A DNA stretch of 64,000 nt from Paraburkholderia kirstenboschensis (GCF_904848585.1 NZ_CAJHCR010000020.1:1-64000), one strand, 5' to 3'. Positions 35,607 through 44,769 are shown, counted from the first letter of the stretch. A program made the numbers and translations. The notes: a model not told the origin generated them from the sequence alone.

Positions 35607-36698
35607 CTACGACTGCGTCACGATCGGTTGCTCAAGCCTGTAGACGTGGGCGGCTGTGCCACTGTAAAGCGCGAGCTTTTCGGCTGGCGAGAAGCGCTCG
35701 GTAATCCGCTTGAACGCATTCCAGAGAACTCCGTAGCCACATGTCTGCTTGTCGACCGGGAAGTTGCTTTCGAACATGCATCGTTCGGGGCCAAACAGGT
35801 CGATGCAAGTTTCGACGTACGGCCTCCAGCGCGTAGCCAGCTCTTCGGAGGACGGCGGCGTGTCGCGAAGATGGAAATCCCATCCTGCGTATAGCATCCC
35901 TAGTCCGCCAATCTTGACCGTTACGTTCGGGTAACTGGCGACTTGCTGCAGGTTTTCACGCCACGCGCTGAAGACGGCAGCACGATCAGTGTGCGGATCG
36001 ACGCCGAGCACACCTCCTGCATGATCCATGACTACCGTGGAATCGGGATAGTCACGCAGAAGTGAAACCAAGTCAGGCAGTTGCGGGTAAAAGAGCCACG
36101 CATCGAATGTAAGACCCATTGGAGCGAGTCTTGCGAACCCTCGCCGGAAAGCTGTGTCGGAGAGAAGGTGTGGCTTTGCGAAGGTCCGCCCATACCCAGC
36201 GCTGCCGCTGTCCCAGGTAGCGCCATGTCTGATGCCCTTGAGCCGTTCGCCTCCGGCCGCTGCCATCGCGTCGAGAACGGCCTGCACTTCGTCTCCGAGA
36301 GTCAGATCTGCGTGAGCGATGATCCCGTCGCACAGTCGCGGCCCGTTTGGCATCTGGATCCCGCAGGTATCCGCGAAAGAACGCGCGAACTCAACCTCGC
36401 CGATGGGCTTCATCGATGCCGGGCCGTCCTTCCGGTATCCGGACTTGAACTGCACGAATACCGTTGATTCGATACGGTGTCCGCTCGACAGATCGTGCAG
36501 CAATTCCGAGGACATGTAACGTCCGCGTTCGTCATCCCAGACATGATGATGCGGGTCGATGATGGGGAGATCCGGTTCGAGCGCGTCTTCACGCAGCAAG
36601 TCGGCCCACTTCGCCAGTTCCGCAATCGGGCGGTGGGTCGTTCCCTTGAACGCAACACCTGCAGTCCCGAAGGACTGCATCACTTCATTCGTGTTCAT
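35607..36698 (-). CDS. Amidohydrolase-2 family metal-dependent hydrolase, copy 2
   Basis: A 363-residue paralogue of 28202-29239 with the same block order: IDPHHHVWDDERGRYM metal motif near residue 47, FVQFKSGYRKDGPASMKPIG, LKGIRHGATWD, VVMDHAGGVLGVDPHTDRAA, VKIGGLGMLYAGWDFHLRDT, CMFESNFPVDKQTCGYGVLW. It ends the unit MFS - double-module dehydrogenase - amidohydrolase. Two amidohydrolases of one subfamily in one cluster suggest stereoisomers, or successive intermediates with the same ring or ester. The LigI-like DPHHH...W signature supports lactone or pyrone hydrolysis, as inference. Confidence 0.88.
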   Translation of the reverse strand: MNTNEVMQSFGTAGVAFKGTTHRPIAELAKWADLLREDALEPDLPIIDPHHHVWDDERGRYMSSELLHDLSSGHRIESTVFVQFKSGYRKDGPASMKPIGEVEFARSFADTCGIQMPNGPRLCDGIIAHADLTLGDEVQAVLDAMAAAGGERLKGIRHGATWDSGSAGYGRTFAKPHLLSDTAFRRGFARLAPMGLTFDAWLFYPQLPDLVSLLRDYPDSTVVMDHAGGVLGVDPHTDRAAVFSAWRENLQQVASYPNVTVKIGGLGMLYAGWDFHLRDTPPSSEELATRWRPYVETCIDLFGPERCMFESNFPVDKQTCGYGVLWNAFKRITERFSPAEKLALYSGTAAHVYRLEQPIVTQS

Positions 36699-36766
36699 GC
36701 TGTGTCAACCTTTGCGACAAAATTCACTGCAACGGGGAAGCAGTTGTACCTCGCGTAGCGCACGTC

Positions 36767-38617
36767 CTACCGACCCGGCTCGACGGCGTCCGATGCGGGA
36801 CTCCTCACTTCAACGCCAGCCCATCGTTCATACTGCCGAGCCACGGCCGTGACATCGTCGGCCGGGCAGGTGCACGCCTGCACGAGACCGTAGATGCCCC
36901 GCACCTTGTCGAAGATCCAGGTGGTCACGCCAAGTTGACGCGCCTCGTCGGTCGCAGCAGTGAGTCGGGCGTAGGTCTCGGCCAGGCTGAAACCGTAGTT
37001 GAAGTGACGTGTTGCCACTTCGCCAGGCAGAATTCGCGAACTTGCCGCGTTGCGCCCCGTCTCGATGCCCATGATTTTCGCCATCTGCTCGGGTGTCAGT
37101 CCCGCCTTGGCGCCAGCAACGTACGCTTCGCTTGTGACCACCAGCAGCGTCGCGAACAACGACGCGTGGATGTTCAACATCAGATGCGCGGCGCCGGCTG
37201 CCGAGCCGATCTGGAAGGCGTCCCGGCACAGGTTCACGATCACGTGACCCGCGGCCTCAATGGCCAATGCGTCCCCGCCGACGATGATCACGCCATCGCC
37301 TGCCGCGATCTCTCGATGTGTGCCCGTGTGAAGCGCGTCGCAATACGGGATCTCCGGACCAAGTAGCGCCTTTATTTTGACGACCTTGCTCATGGCCATC
37401 GCGCACATGTTCACAACTGCGGCATCGCCATCAGCAGCCTCTACAATGCCTGCCGCCATCGACTCTTCCGACTGCCCCGCTGCTACGCCGAGAAGCGTCA
37501 CGTTGATCGGGGTTCCGTTCGGCAACCGCAGACGGATCAGGTGCGGGGCTTGATTGTTCTGCTGGCTGCTGTAGCCTGAGGCGACCAGTCTGTCGGCCAG
37601 TTCGCGGACGTCCGCGAGGGCGCAGATCAGCACCAGCGATCGATGCGCGGGTTCAAAAAATGAAATCCGGCAGGACGGCTCCTCTTTGGGGCTGGAAACC
37701 TCGATGCCAGCCCACGGTTCGAGGTATGTGATCAGGGAGGTGCCGTCGCGGTCGTATCCTCCCTGCGTGGATGCGAACTTCCAGATTTGCTGGACGGCCT
37801 GCGCTACCCACATTGGAACGCCGCGACTCTGCGCTTCTTCGACCGACAGGCTGATGTCCTTCGCCGTAATCGCCATCCGTGCGCCGAAATCGAAGCGGCG
37901 GGGCAACACGGAACGCGCGAACTTGTTCCGCGACGCACTGGAACTCGCGTCTCCGGAATTGATAATCTCGAGCATCCGTCGCGGCGCAAGTCCACCTTTG
38001 ACGCCCAGAATGAACGCTTCGCACGTTGACGCCATTCCTGTCGCAGACAACAGGTTGTTCAGTAATTTAAGGGTCTGCGCCTTACCCGACTCTTCACCAA
38101 GATAGAGCACCGTGGCACTGGCAAGCGTTGCCATGACTGCAGCGACCTTTTCATATGCAGCCCGAGGGCCCGAGCACATGATTCCCAACGTCCCGTTACC
38201 TGCGGTCGTGACATTTCCGGTGATCGGAGAATCGAGCAGCGCTATATCCCGGGTCGCAAGACCTCCCGCGATTTCCCTGGCGAAACTCGCCCCCGTCGTC
38301 GAAAAATCGACCACGACACGAACGGCAGAACCACCGGCGACACCAACCTCACCGAAGACGACTTCGCGGATCGCCGGCAGAGATGGCAGACAGAGCAGGA
38401 CAATGCTGCATTGGTCTGCAACTTCCCTCGCCGAAGCCGCCGCGTGGGCGCCCAGCGCGACTACCGAATCGACCGCCGAACGGTTGAAGTCGTTGACGAC
38501 CAGCCTGTAGCCCTGGCGGGCAAGGTGGCCCGCCATGGGCGCGCCCATGGCGCCAAGTCCAATGAACCCGATCGATGTACCGGGATCGAATTCTGCTTTC
38601 AGTTCTGCCGTGTCCAT
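36767..38617 (-). CDS. Double-module beta-hydroxyacid dehydrogenase; N-terminal module active-looking
   Basis: A 616-residue protein with two dehydrogenase modules. The N-terminal module (10-300) is complete: FIGLGAMGAPMAGHLARQGY (GLGAMG 20-25), LDSPITGNVTTAGNG, catalytic Lys184 in AQTLKLLNN. The second module (about 320-605) keeps the helical C-terminal half (AGAKAGLTPEQMAKIMGIET, ASSRILPGEVATRHFNYGFS). It lacks a glycine-rich nucleotide motif and has His where the catalytic Lys should be (AAGAAHLMLN). Both modules end in a similar tail (WAGIEVSSP and WAGVEVRSP), proving internal duplication. It mirrors the protein at 31034-32788. AAGAG precedes the start. Confidence 0.85.
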   Translation of the reverse strand: MDTAELKAEFDPGTSIGFIGLGAMGAPMAGHLARQGYRLVVNDFNRSAVDSVVALGAHAAASAREVADQCSIVLLCLPSLPAIREVVFGEVGVAGGSAVRVVVDFSTTGASFAREIAGGLATRDIALLDSPITGNVTTAGNGTLGIMCSGPRAAYEKVAAVMATLASATVLYLGEESGKAQTLKLLNNLLSATGMASTCEAFILGVKGGLAPRRMLEIINSGDASSSASRNKFARSVLPRRFDFGARMAITAKDISLSVEEAQSRGVPMWVAQAVQQIWKFASTQGGYDRDGTSLITYLEPWAGIEVSSPKEEPSCRISFFEPAHRSLVLICALADVRELADRLVASGYSSQQNNQAPHLIRLRLPNGTPINVTLLGVAAGQSEESMAAGIVEAADGDAAVVNMCAMAMSKVVKIKALLGPEIPYCDALHTGTHREIAAGDGVIIVGGDALAIEAAGHVIVNLCRDAFQIGSAAGAAHLMLNIHASLFATLLVVTSEAYVAGAKAGLTPEQMAKIMGIETGRNAASSRILPGEVATRHFNYGFSLAETYARLTAATDEARQLGVTTWIFDKVRGIYGLVQACTCPADDVTAVARQYERWAGVEVRSPASDAVEPGR

Positions 38618-38662
38618 GCACTCTTTACCGTGGTTAGCTTATGCCCGGAGCCGGGATGATGA

Positions 38663-40030
38663 TCAAATTGAAGTGTCCTGACGTTCCCGCAGCGCAGCGG
38701 CCGGCACGCCGACCAGAATGACCACACCTCCAGCCAGCGCGATTGCCGCGATGGTGTACAGGCCGATCGCAATGCTGTGGGTATTCGTCATCAGCCATCC
38801 GAGCCAGGTTGGTGTGAGGAGCGACCCCGCCTGTCCCAGGCTGCTCATCAACGCGATACCCGCAGCGACCGATCCGGCCGAGAAATACGCTGGTGGAATC
38901 GTCCAGAACATCGTACTGCCTGCGTAGTAGGCGATGCCGAGTAGCGAGAGGCATCCGATCGTCAGCACGGGGTTGCCGCCCACCTGGGGCAGCAGTACGA
39001 GGCCCACTGCTCCGATCGAAATCGAGAAGAAGTAATGCCAGCGTCTTTCCACGTGTTTGTCGGAATGGCGAGCGATCAGAACCATCCCGATTGCCCCGAA
39101 AATCGACGGTATTGCCGAAAGCAGCGCTACATGCAGAATGTCTTTAACCCCTGCCCGATGAATGATCGTTGGGGTCCAGTAATTCATCACGATGCCGAGC
39201 ATTGGCGTAACCAGAGAAGCGAGAACGACCACGTAGACTCGCGGGTCGCGCAGAACCGCGAGCAGCCCCTGATGGCCAGCCGATCCTTTGAACTTCCTGT
39301 CTGCCTGGATGTTGTCGATCAGGAACTGCCTTTCGGTCTCGGTCAGCCACTTCGCGTCCTTCGGCCTGTCGTCGAGATAGAAGTAGGCGATGACGCCGAG
39401 CAGTACCGCCGGCAGCCCCTCAAGCAGGAAAAGCCACTGCCAGTCACGCAGTCCCGCCACGTTGTTGAAGCTGTGAAGGATCCATCCGGCGATGGGGCCG
39501 CCGATGATTCCCGAAACGGCGATCGACAGCAGGAAGCGCGAAGTGATGCGCGCTCGTCGGGCCGACGGAAACCAGTACGTCAAGTAAAGCAGAAGCCCAG
39601 GGTAGAAACCGGCTTCAGCGGCACCGAGAACGATGCGCGCAATGTAAAACTGGGTGGTGTTATGGATGAACATCATCGAACACGTGACTACGCCCCAGAG
39701 GACCATGATGCGGGTCATGGTGAGCCTCGCCCCGATTTTCTCGAGCATCAGGTTGCTGGGCACCTCGAAAAGCACATAGCCTATCGAAAACAGACCAACC
39801 CCCAAACCGTATGCAGCGTCCGAAAGGGCAAGATCCTGGGAGAGCGACATCTTCGCGAAGCCAAGGTTGACCCGGTCAAGGTAATTCACAACCCAGCACA
39901 GAAAAAGAAACGGCACTAGACGGAACGCAACCTTGCGATACGTGTGCTGAATCTGCTGGTCGGTTAGGACCGAACTGCCTGCGACGCCTTCACCCCACTT
40001 TTCGAGGGGCGGCTGCACTGAATGGTTCAT
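38663..40030 (-). CDS. MFS transporter, anion:cation symporter (ACS) family
   Basis: A 455-residue carrier with 12 membrane segments. ACS-family features: VPFLFLCWVVNYLDRVNLGF in segment 1, DAAYGLGVGLFSIGYVLFEV in segment 2, MLEKIGARLTMTRIMVLWG, and GAAEAGFYPGLLLYLTYWFP. Relatives import hexuronates, phthalate, tartrate or 4-hydroxyphenylacetate. AAGGAG precedes the ATG. First gene of the MFS - dehydrogenase - amidohydrolase unit; with the MHS carrier and Tct system it is a third candidate uptake route in the cluster. Confidence 0.92.
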   Translation of the reverse strand: MNHSVQPPLEKWGEGVAGSSVLTDQQIQHTYRKVAFRLVPFLFLCWVVNYLDRVNLGFAKMSLSQDLALSDAAYGLGVGLFSIGYVLFEVPSNLMLEKIGARLTMTRIMVLWGVVTCSMMFIHNTTQFYIARIVLGAAEAGFYPGLLLYLTYWFPSARRARITSRFLLSIAVSGIIGGPIAGWILHSFNNVAGLRDWQWLFLLEGLPAVLLGVIAYFYLDDRPKDAKWLTETERQFLIDNIQADRKFKGSAGHQGLLAVLRDPRVYVVVLASLVTPMLGIVMNYWTPTIIHRAGVKDILHVALLSAIPSIFGAIGMVLIARHSDKHVERRWHYFFSISIGAVGLVLLPQVGGNPVLTIGCLSLLGIAYYAGSTMFWTIPPAYFSAGSVAAGIALMSSLGQAGSLLTPTWLGWLMTNTHSIAIGLYTIAAIALAGGVVILVGVPAAALRERQDTSI

Positions 40031-40230
40031 GGGGTGTCTCCTTCAACCGTCATCTGCGGCTGAGTCGTTTTTGTGCGAACTACCAGATCCGGACCAACCG
40101 GCGCTGAAGCCGTCAGTCAACCGTTGCCTGCATGCGTCTCGTTCCTGCGGTCCGGGTGACGGTTGCGCGGCGAAGGTGGCGTGCCGGGCATGCCCAGCCA
40201 CGGTGCCGACGCAGCCCCCGCGCTGAAAAC

Positions 40231-40455
40231 CTAGACCTCCACCATGTCGAAGTCGGCCTTACCTACCGAGCACTGGGGGCAAACCCAGTCGTCCGGCACG
40301 TCTTCCCAGCGGGTTCCCGGCGCAATGCCTTCCGACGGCAGGCCCTCCGCCTCGTCGTAAATAAAGCCACACAAAGCGCATTGCCAGATCCTGAATTCTG
40401 CCTGCGGCTGGGACTTAGCAATTTCCGTCGTCACTTCTTTCACCTGTTCAATCAT
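40231..40455 (-). CDS. Rubredoxin
   Basis: A 74-residue rubredoxin. The iron ligands are in WQCALCGFIYDEAEG and DWVCPQCSVGKADFD, with the conserved PGTRWEDVPDDW between. A charged N-terminal extension of about 22 residues (MIEQVKEVTTEIAKSQPQAE) precedes the fold. ATG 40455 is chosen because GGAGAGG is just before it; ATG 40467 is possible. Rubredoxins shuttle single electrons, often to alkane hydroxylases or rubredoxin-dependent enzymes. No such oxygenase is in the window. It is transcribed away from the thiolase operon, with a candidate operator in the shared intergenic region. Confidence 0.9.
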   Translation of the reverse strand: MIEQVKEVTTEIAKSQPQAEFRIWQCALCGFIYDEAEGLPSEGIAPGTRWEDVPDDWVCPQCSVGKADFDMVEV

Positions 40456-40680
40456 GATCCTCTCCATGACAGCGCGCCAGCGCTGACAACCCACATGCGG
40501 ATGCCGGGCCATCAGATGTCGCCCGGTCAGCAGCATCCGGCTACGGCAGCCGCGCCGATGAAGCCGGGAACACGGGGTGACATCCACGTGCGACGACCTC
40601 CATTACCCGCGAGCATGTCAGCCCACGATTTTCAGTCCGTTTCGCAGAAGAACTTCCAAGCGTAAAGCAATGGTATCATG

Positions 40681-40716
40681 GTTCTGACTGATAGCATTGA
40701 TTCCACTGATCGGAAC
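40681..40716. promoter_or_regulatory. Candidate cluster operator 4, tandem pair
   Basis: ATTCCACTGATCGGAAC at 40700-40716 fits RTTYCRHTSRWYGRAAC at all positions. A degenerate copy starts 19 bases earlier at 40681 (GTTCTGACTGATAGCAT). The 40-base block resembles the one at 61401-61450 (TATCA...GTTCT..ACTG.ATAGCATT then the palindrome). It is about 100 bases upstream of the thiolase start and also upstream of the rubredoxin gene. Confidence 0.65.
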
Positions 40717-40812
40717 TACGAGACTGCGGCATACAGTCATCGAAACCTTGAGCAGCCCGCGCGACAAGGCAGTTTGACGCTACGGATGCGTCACTAGACA
40801 GGAGACTACCGT

Positions 40813-41982
40813 ATGACCATCAGAGGCAAGGCCTATATCGTCGGTGCCTACGAACACCCGTTGCGCAAGGCTCCCAATCACTCGGTTGCCCAGCTTCACG
40901 CTGAAGTCGCGAAGGGTGCGATCGAGGACGCCGGTCTTACACGCGACGATATCGACGGTTTTTTCTGCGCAGGGGACGCTCCCGGCGCAAACCCATGGTC
41001 GCTCTCGGACTACCTGAATCTGACGAGGCTGCGCCACATCGATTCGACAGACATGGGCGGCTGCTCATACCTGATCCACGCGGCGCACGCCGCGCAGGCG
41101 ATTGCGGCAGGCAAGTGCAATGTCGCCCTCGTGACGCTTGCGGGCCGGCCCAACTCCGAAGGAAGCGCTGGAACACAGGTGCGCAACAGGGGCACCAATC
41201 TTCCCGATGCTCCGTTCGAAATTCCATACAGCCCTGTACCGCTCAACCTCTATGCGATGGCAGCAAAACGCCATATGTACGAATTCGGGACGACAAACGA
41301 ACAGCTGGCATGGGTCAAGGTGGCCGCTTCCCACCACGCGCAATACAACGAGCACGCGATGCTGCGTTCCGTGGTGTCCGTCGAAGACGTGCTGGCATCG
41401 CCCATGATCTCGGACCCGCTTCACCGGCTTGATTCGTGCGTTGTGAGCGACGGCGGGGGCGCTATCGTCATTGCACGTCCGGAGATCGCAAAGTCGCTTT
41501 CACGCCCGCGCGTTCGGGTGCTTGGATGCGGCGAGTCGGCCAAGCACCTGACGGGCGGGGACATCGACCTGACCTACACGACAGCCGCGTGGACCGGGCC
41601 ACGAGCCTTTGAAGAGGCCGAAGTGACGCCTGCAGACATCCAGTACGCGTCTATCTACGACAGCTTCACCATCACGGTGATCCTGCAACTCGAGGACCTC
41701 GGGTTCTGCCCGAAGGGCGAAGGCGGCCGGTTCGTCGCCGATGGAAACCTAATCTCTGGTAGAGGAAAGCTTCCCTTCAACACCGACGGGGGTGGCCTCT
41801 GTAACAACCACCCATCAAATCGCGGTGGAATGACGAAAATTATCGAAGCGGTAAGACAGTTGCGCGCTGAAGCCCATCCGTCCGTACAGGTCCCGAACTG
41901 CACGCTTGCCCTCGCCACTGGCATTGGCGGCGCGATCGGAAGTCGCCATGGCGGCGCAACCGTCATCCTTGAAAGGGAGTAA
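40813..41982 (+). CDS. Thiolase-fold protein (acetyl-CoA acetyltransferase/SCP-x-like)
   Basis: A 389-residue thiolase-superfamily protein. It opens AYIVGAYEHPLRKAPNHSVA; the position of the nucleophilic loop is TDMGGCSYLIHAAHAAQAIA, with the cysteine in GGCS. The C-terminal motifs are NTDGGGLCNNHPSNRGGMTK and GIGGAIGSRHGGATVIL. The His of GHP is replaced (NNHPSN), as in the SCP2/Ltp-like subgroup that works with a DUF35 partner. AGGAG precedes the ATG. The DUF35 gene follows by five bases, so the two likely form a heteromer performing thiolytic or retro-aldol side-chain cleavage of an acyl-CoA. Confidence 0.88.
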   Translation: MTIRGKAYIVGAYEHPLRKAPNHSVAQLHAEVAKGAIEDAGLTRDDIDGFFCAGDAPGANPWSLSDYLNLTRLRHIDSTDMGGCSYLIHAAHAAQAIAAGKCNVALVTLAGRPNSEGSAGTQVRNRGTNLPDAPFEIPYSPVPLNLYAMAAKRHMYEFGTTNEQLAWVKVAASHHAQYNEHAMLRSVVSVEDVLASPMISDPLHRLDSCVVSDGGGAIVIARPEIAKSLSRPRVRVLGCGESAKHLTGGDIDLTYTTAAWTGPRAFEEAEVTPADIQYASIYDSFTITVILQLEDLGFCPKGEGGRFVADGNLISGRGKLPFNTDGGGLCNNHPSNRGGMTKIIEAVRQLRAEAHPSVQVPNCTLALATGIGGAIGSRHGGATVILERE

Positions 41983-41987
41983 CTCGC

Positions 41988-42389
41988 ATGACTTCAACCG
42001 TCGTAGAACGCGTGATCAAGGATCCCGCTATCAATCCCGGTGACGAGCCTTATTTCGACGCTGCCGATAGGGGACAGCTGCTGCTCAGGTTCTGCACGAG
42101 CTGCCGCCGGCCTCATCACTATCCCCGATCCTTGTGCCCTTTCTGCTGGAGCACCGATCTGTTGTGGAAGGAGGCCGCTGGAACTGGCGAAATATACTCG
42201 TACAGCGTCATGCGGCGAGGCGCCGGAGCGCCCTATTGCATCGCTTATGTGAAACTGGACGACGGCCCCAAGATGCTCACCAATATCGTCGATACCGACT
42301 ATGACGCGATTGCAATTGGCCAGCGGGTTCGGGTAGTTTTCAAGAGATCTGAGAGTGGCGTAGCCATCCCGATGTTCGCGCCCGTCTGA
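41988..42389 (+). CDS. DUF35 OB-fold/zinc-ribbon acyl-CoA-associated protein
   Basis: A 133-residue protein. The rubredoxin-like zinc ribbon is CTSCRRPHHYPRSLCPFC at residues 36-53, with four cysteines. The OB-fold follows (GTGEIYSYSVMRRGAGAPYC, IAYVKLDDGPKMLTNIVDTD, IAIGQRVRVVFKR). DUF35 proteins bind CoA substrates and are obligate partners of thiolase-like enzymes or of side-chain aldolases in steroid degradation. GGAG precedes the ATG; the gene begins five bases after the thiolase stop, so they are co-translated. Confidence 0.92.
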   Translation: MTSTVVERVIKDPAINPGDEPYFDAADRGQLLLRFCTSCRRPHHYPRSLCPFCWSTDLLWKEAAGTGEIYSYSVMRRGAGAPYCIAYVKLDDGPKMLTNIVDTDYDAIAIGQRVRVVFKRSESGVAIPMFAPV

Positions 42390-42477
42390 CAAGCAATCCT
42401 TGACCGGGTGGACTGTCGCCCAACAGCGATAAGGACGGCGAACCCGCCCGCTACGCCGCAATCTGGAGCCTTAAGCA

Positions 42478-43644
42478 ATGAGCCTCATTTCGCTGTTTAG
42501 TGCCGTCGACAACACCCTGACACGCTACGATGTCGACGTCGCTTCCGCAACCCTGAGCCGACGGGAAAGTATCCGAACCGCAGCAAAAGTCCAGTATGCC
42601 TGGCCCCATCCAGATGGCCCGTATCTTTACGTGGCGACCAGCGCCGCAGGGCCGCGCGTACCCTCCGATTTCAACCACGTGAGTGCGTACAGGATTGACC
42701 ACAGCGGGTCGCTGACCAAGCACGGCCCATCACGCCCGCTTGATCGACGAGCGGTCCATATCTGTGTAGATCCGGATGGTAAGTACCTTCTGAGCGCGCA
42801 CAACTTTCCGCGCAGCGGTCTGACCATTCACACCCTTCTGGAAGACGGCACCATCGGCGAGCCCGTTACTCAGGGCAATGTCCCTGACTGCGGGGCCTAT
42901 CCCCATCAGGTTCGCGTGCTGCCGTCGGCACAGGCAGCGTTGATCGTCGACCGGGGGAACCACGCCCGGCCGGACAAGACAGAAGATCCCGGTGCCCTGA
43001 GACTGTTCCCGTTTTCGCACGGCGTCCTCTCACCGGGCGACGTGATCGCACCGGATCGCGGCTACGGCTTCGGCCCAAGGCACGTCGACTTTCATCCGAC
43101 GCGGCCGTGGCTGTATGTTTCGGACGAGCGCTCAAACCAGCTCTACATGTTCCGGATTTCCGACAGCACTATCGAGAGTGAGCCGGCATATCGTTGCGGC
43201 CTGCTTGAAGCGCCCGACCGCGTAGACGGTCGGCAACTGGGCGGCCCCATCCACGTCCACCCTTCGGGTCGATACGTTTACGTCGCAAACCGCGCCGACC
43301 GGACTGAGGAAATCGACGGTCAGAAGGTTTTCGCAGGCGGCGAGAACAGCATCGCCGTGTTCAGGATCAACTCATTGACAGGAGAGCCAACGCTCGTGGA
43401 GCATGCCGACACGCGAAGCATTCACGTTCGAACCTTTGCGTGTGACCCTACCGGCAGACTACTGGTGACAGCGAGCATCAAACCACTCGCGGTAAACCTC
43501 GAGGGCGAGATCAGGTCCATCCCGGCGGCCCTCACGGTATTCCGGGTGCAGGACGATGGTTCGCTCGCGTACGTTCGTCAATACCCGGTGGACACGCACG
43601 ATGGTCAATTGCAGTACTGGATGGGCATTGTTGCGGTTGCCTGA
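42478..43644 (+). CDS. Lactonase-family beta-propeller (6-phosphogluconolactonase-like)
   Basis: A 388-residue seven-bladed propeller of the YbhE/Lactonase family: repeated blades such as RAVHICVDPDGKYLLSAHNF, GPRHVDFHPTRPWLYVSDER, GGPIHVHPSGRYVYVANRAD and VRTFACDPTGRLLVTASIKP. No signal peptide, so it is cytoplasmic. Family members hydrolyse sugar lactones or muconolactone-type rings. In this cluster it probably opens a lactone intermediate alongside the amidohydrolases. GGAG precedes the ATG; it closes the thiolase - DUF35 - lactonase operon. Confidence 0.88.
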   Translation: MSLISLFSAVDNTLTRYDVDVASATLSRRESIRTAAKVQYAWPHPDGPYLYVATSAAGPRVPSDFNHVSAYRIDHSGSLTKHGPSRPLDRRAVHICVDPDGKYLLSAHNFPRSGLTIHTLLEDGTIGEPVTQGNVPDCGAYPHQVRVLPSAQAALIVDRGNHARPDKTEDPGALRLFPFSHGVLSPGDVIAPDRGYGFGPRHVDFHPTRPWLYVSDERSNQLYMFRISDSTIESEPAYRCGLLEAPDRVDGRQLGGPIHVHPSGRYVYVANRADRTEEIDGQKVFAGGENSIAVFRINSLTGEPTLVEHADTRSIHVRTFACDPTGRLLVTASIKPLAVNLEGEIRSIPAALTVFRVQDDGSLAYVRQYPVDTHDGQLQYWMGIVAVA

Positions 43645-43657
43645 CTAAAGAAGCGAA

Positions 43658-43678
43658 AGGCAGCTTTTGCTGCTGCCT
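43658..43678 (-). terminator. Intrinsic-terminator-like hairpin between convergent genes
   Basis: AGGCAGC at 43658-43664 and GCTGCCT at 43672-43678 form a 7-bp perfect stem with a 7-base loop. Read on the minus strand, the stem is followed by TTTCGCTTCTTT, a T-rich tail, so it best fits termination of the SDR gene at 43689-44516. It lies 13 bases after the lactonase stop, so it may also act on that transcript. Confidence 0.65.
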
Positions 43679-43688
43679 CCGCTCGCCG

Positions 43689-44516
43689 TCAGATACGGTT
43701 CAGAATCCGGCCGCCGTCAACAAGTAGTGACACGCCCGTGACGAAAGACGCCTCGTCGGACGCAAGGTACAAGGCGGCATTCGCAACATCCCATGCGGTG
43801 CCTTGACGGCCGAGCGGGACCTTCGCGTCCCGTTCTGCGAGGACCTGTTCCCGGCTTTGGTTCCACTCGCGAGCTCGCGTATCGACCGCCATTGGGGTGG
43901 CGATCAGCCCTGGCAGGATGCAGTTGGCGCGGATGCCATGCGGCGCATTCTGCACCGCGAGCTGCTCCGTGAACGCGATGACGCCGGCCTTGGTTGCCTT
44001 GTAGGCTACATAGGGATACTTTCCAGGTCCAGCGGCCGACGAGACGTTGACGATCACTCCCGATCGCTGCTCGCGCATGATCGCCACCGCATGTTTGCAC
44101 GCAAACACGGTGCCGCGCAGATTGATGCGGCAGATGTTGTCAAAGCGCTCCTCGGTGATCTCCATCAGGTCGGCGTCGCCGCCGCCAAGACTGACGCCGA
44201 CGTTGTTGTGCAGTATGTCGACGGTCCTCCACTTCTCTCTGGCGCCATGTATGGCCGCCGCGAGTTGATCCTCGTGCGCAACGTCAGCGGCAATCGCATC
44301 AGCCTCGAAACCCTCGTTCCTGATAATTAGCGCGGTCTCCTGCGCTGATTCCACCGATCTGTCGACGGCCAGCACGCGTGCGCCTTCCCTCGCGAAACGC
44401 ATCGCCACCGCCCGCCCGTTGCCTACACCCTCGCCCGGACTCTGTCCTGCCCCGATAACGACCGCCACCTTGCCGGCGAGGCGCGCGCTCGAGGTCCAGC
44501 CATCAGTATGAGCCAC
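43689..44516 (-). CDS. Short-chain dehydrogenase/reductase
   Basis: A 275-residue classical SDR: VAVVIGAGQSPGEGVGNGRA cofactor motif with an unusually long glycine loop, DVAHEDQLAAA, LHNNVGVSLGGG, NVSSAAGPGKYPYVAYKATK with YxxxK, and NCILPGLIATPM. The ending VTGVSLLVDGGRIL is typical. It would oxidise or reduce a hydroxyl/keto group of a pathway intermediate. It diverges from the CapA-like gene, with an operator pair between them. Confidence 0.9.
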   Translation of the reverse strand: MAHTDGWTSSARLAGKVAVVIGAGQSPGEGVGNGRAVAMRFAREGARVLAVDRSVESAQETALIIRNEGFEADAIAADVAHEDQLAAAIHGAREKWRTVDILHNNVGVSLGGGDADLMEITEERFDNICRINLRGTVFACKHAVAIMREQRSGVIVNVSSAAGPGKYPYVAYKATKAGVIAFTEQLAVQNAPHGIRANCILPGLIATPMAVDTRAREWNQSREQVLAERDAKVPLGRQGTAWDVANAALYLASDEASFVTGVSLLVDGGRILNRI

Positions 44517-44619
44517 CGCTGTCTCCTATGCTGTAAGTCAAAACGAAACGGGGCGCGCAAAAACAAAAACGAACGCGCTGTATTCGCGCACATCACCGAG
44601 TCATCAGATGCTATCATGG

Positions 44620-44655
44620 GTTCCTATCATCAATACGCATTTCACTGGATGAAAC
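44620..44655. promoter_or_regulatory. Candidate cluster operator 5, tandem pair
   Basis: ATTTCACTGGATGAAAC at 44639-44655 fits the cluster consensus at every position. A half-site GTTCCTATCA starts 19 bases earlier at 44620; the same ten bases recur at 49788-49797 upstream of the Tct genes. The pair is centred 105-120 bases from both divergent starts (SDR 44516, CapA-like 44770). Confidence 0.65.
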
Positions 44656-44769
44656 TTTAACACCGATTGCCGGCGCGTTTTTTTTCAGGTTCCCACGGAC
44701 GGCTGGTTGCGCTAGCCTTTCCACGAGGCCCGATTAACAGGCGACCGGCAAGAGACATAAGGAGGCGCA

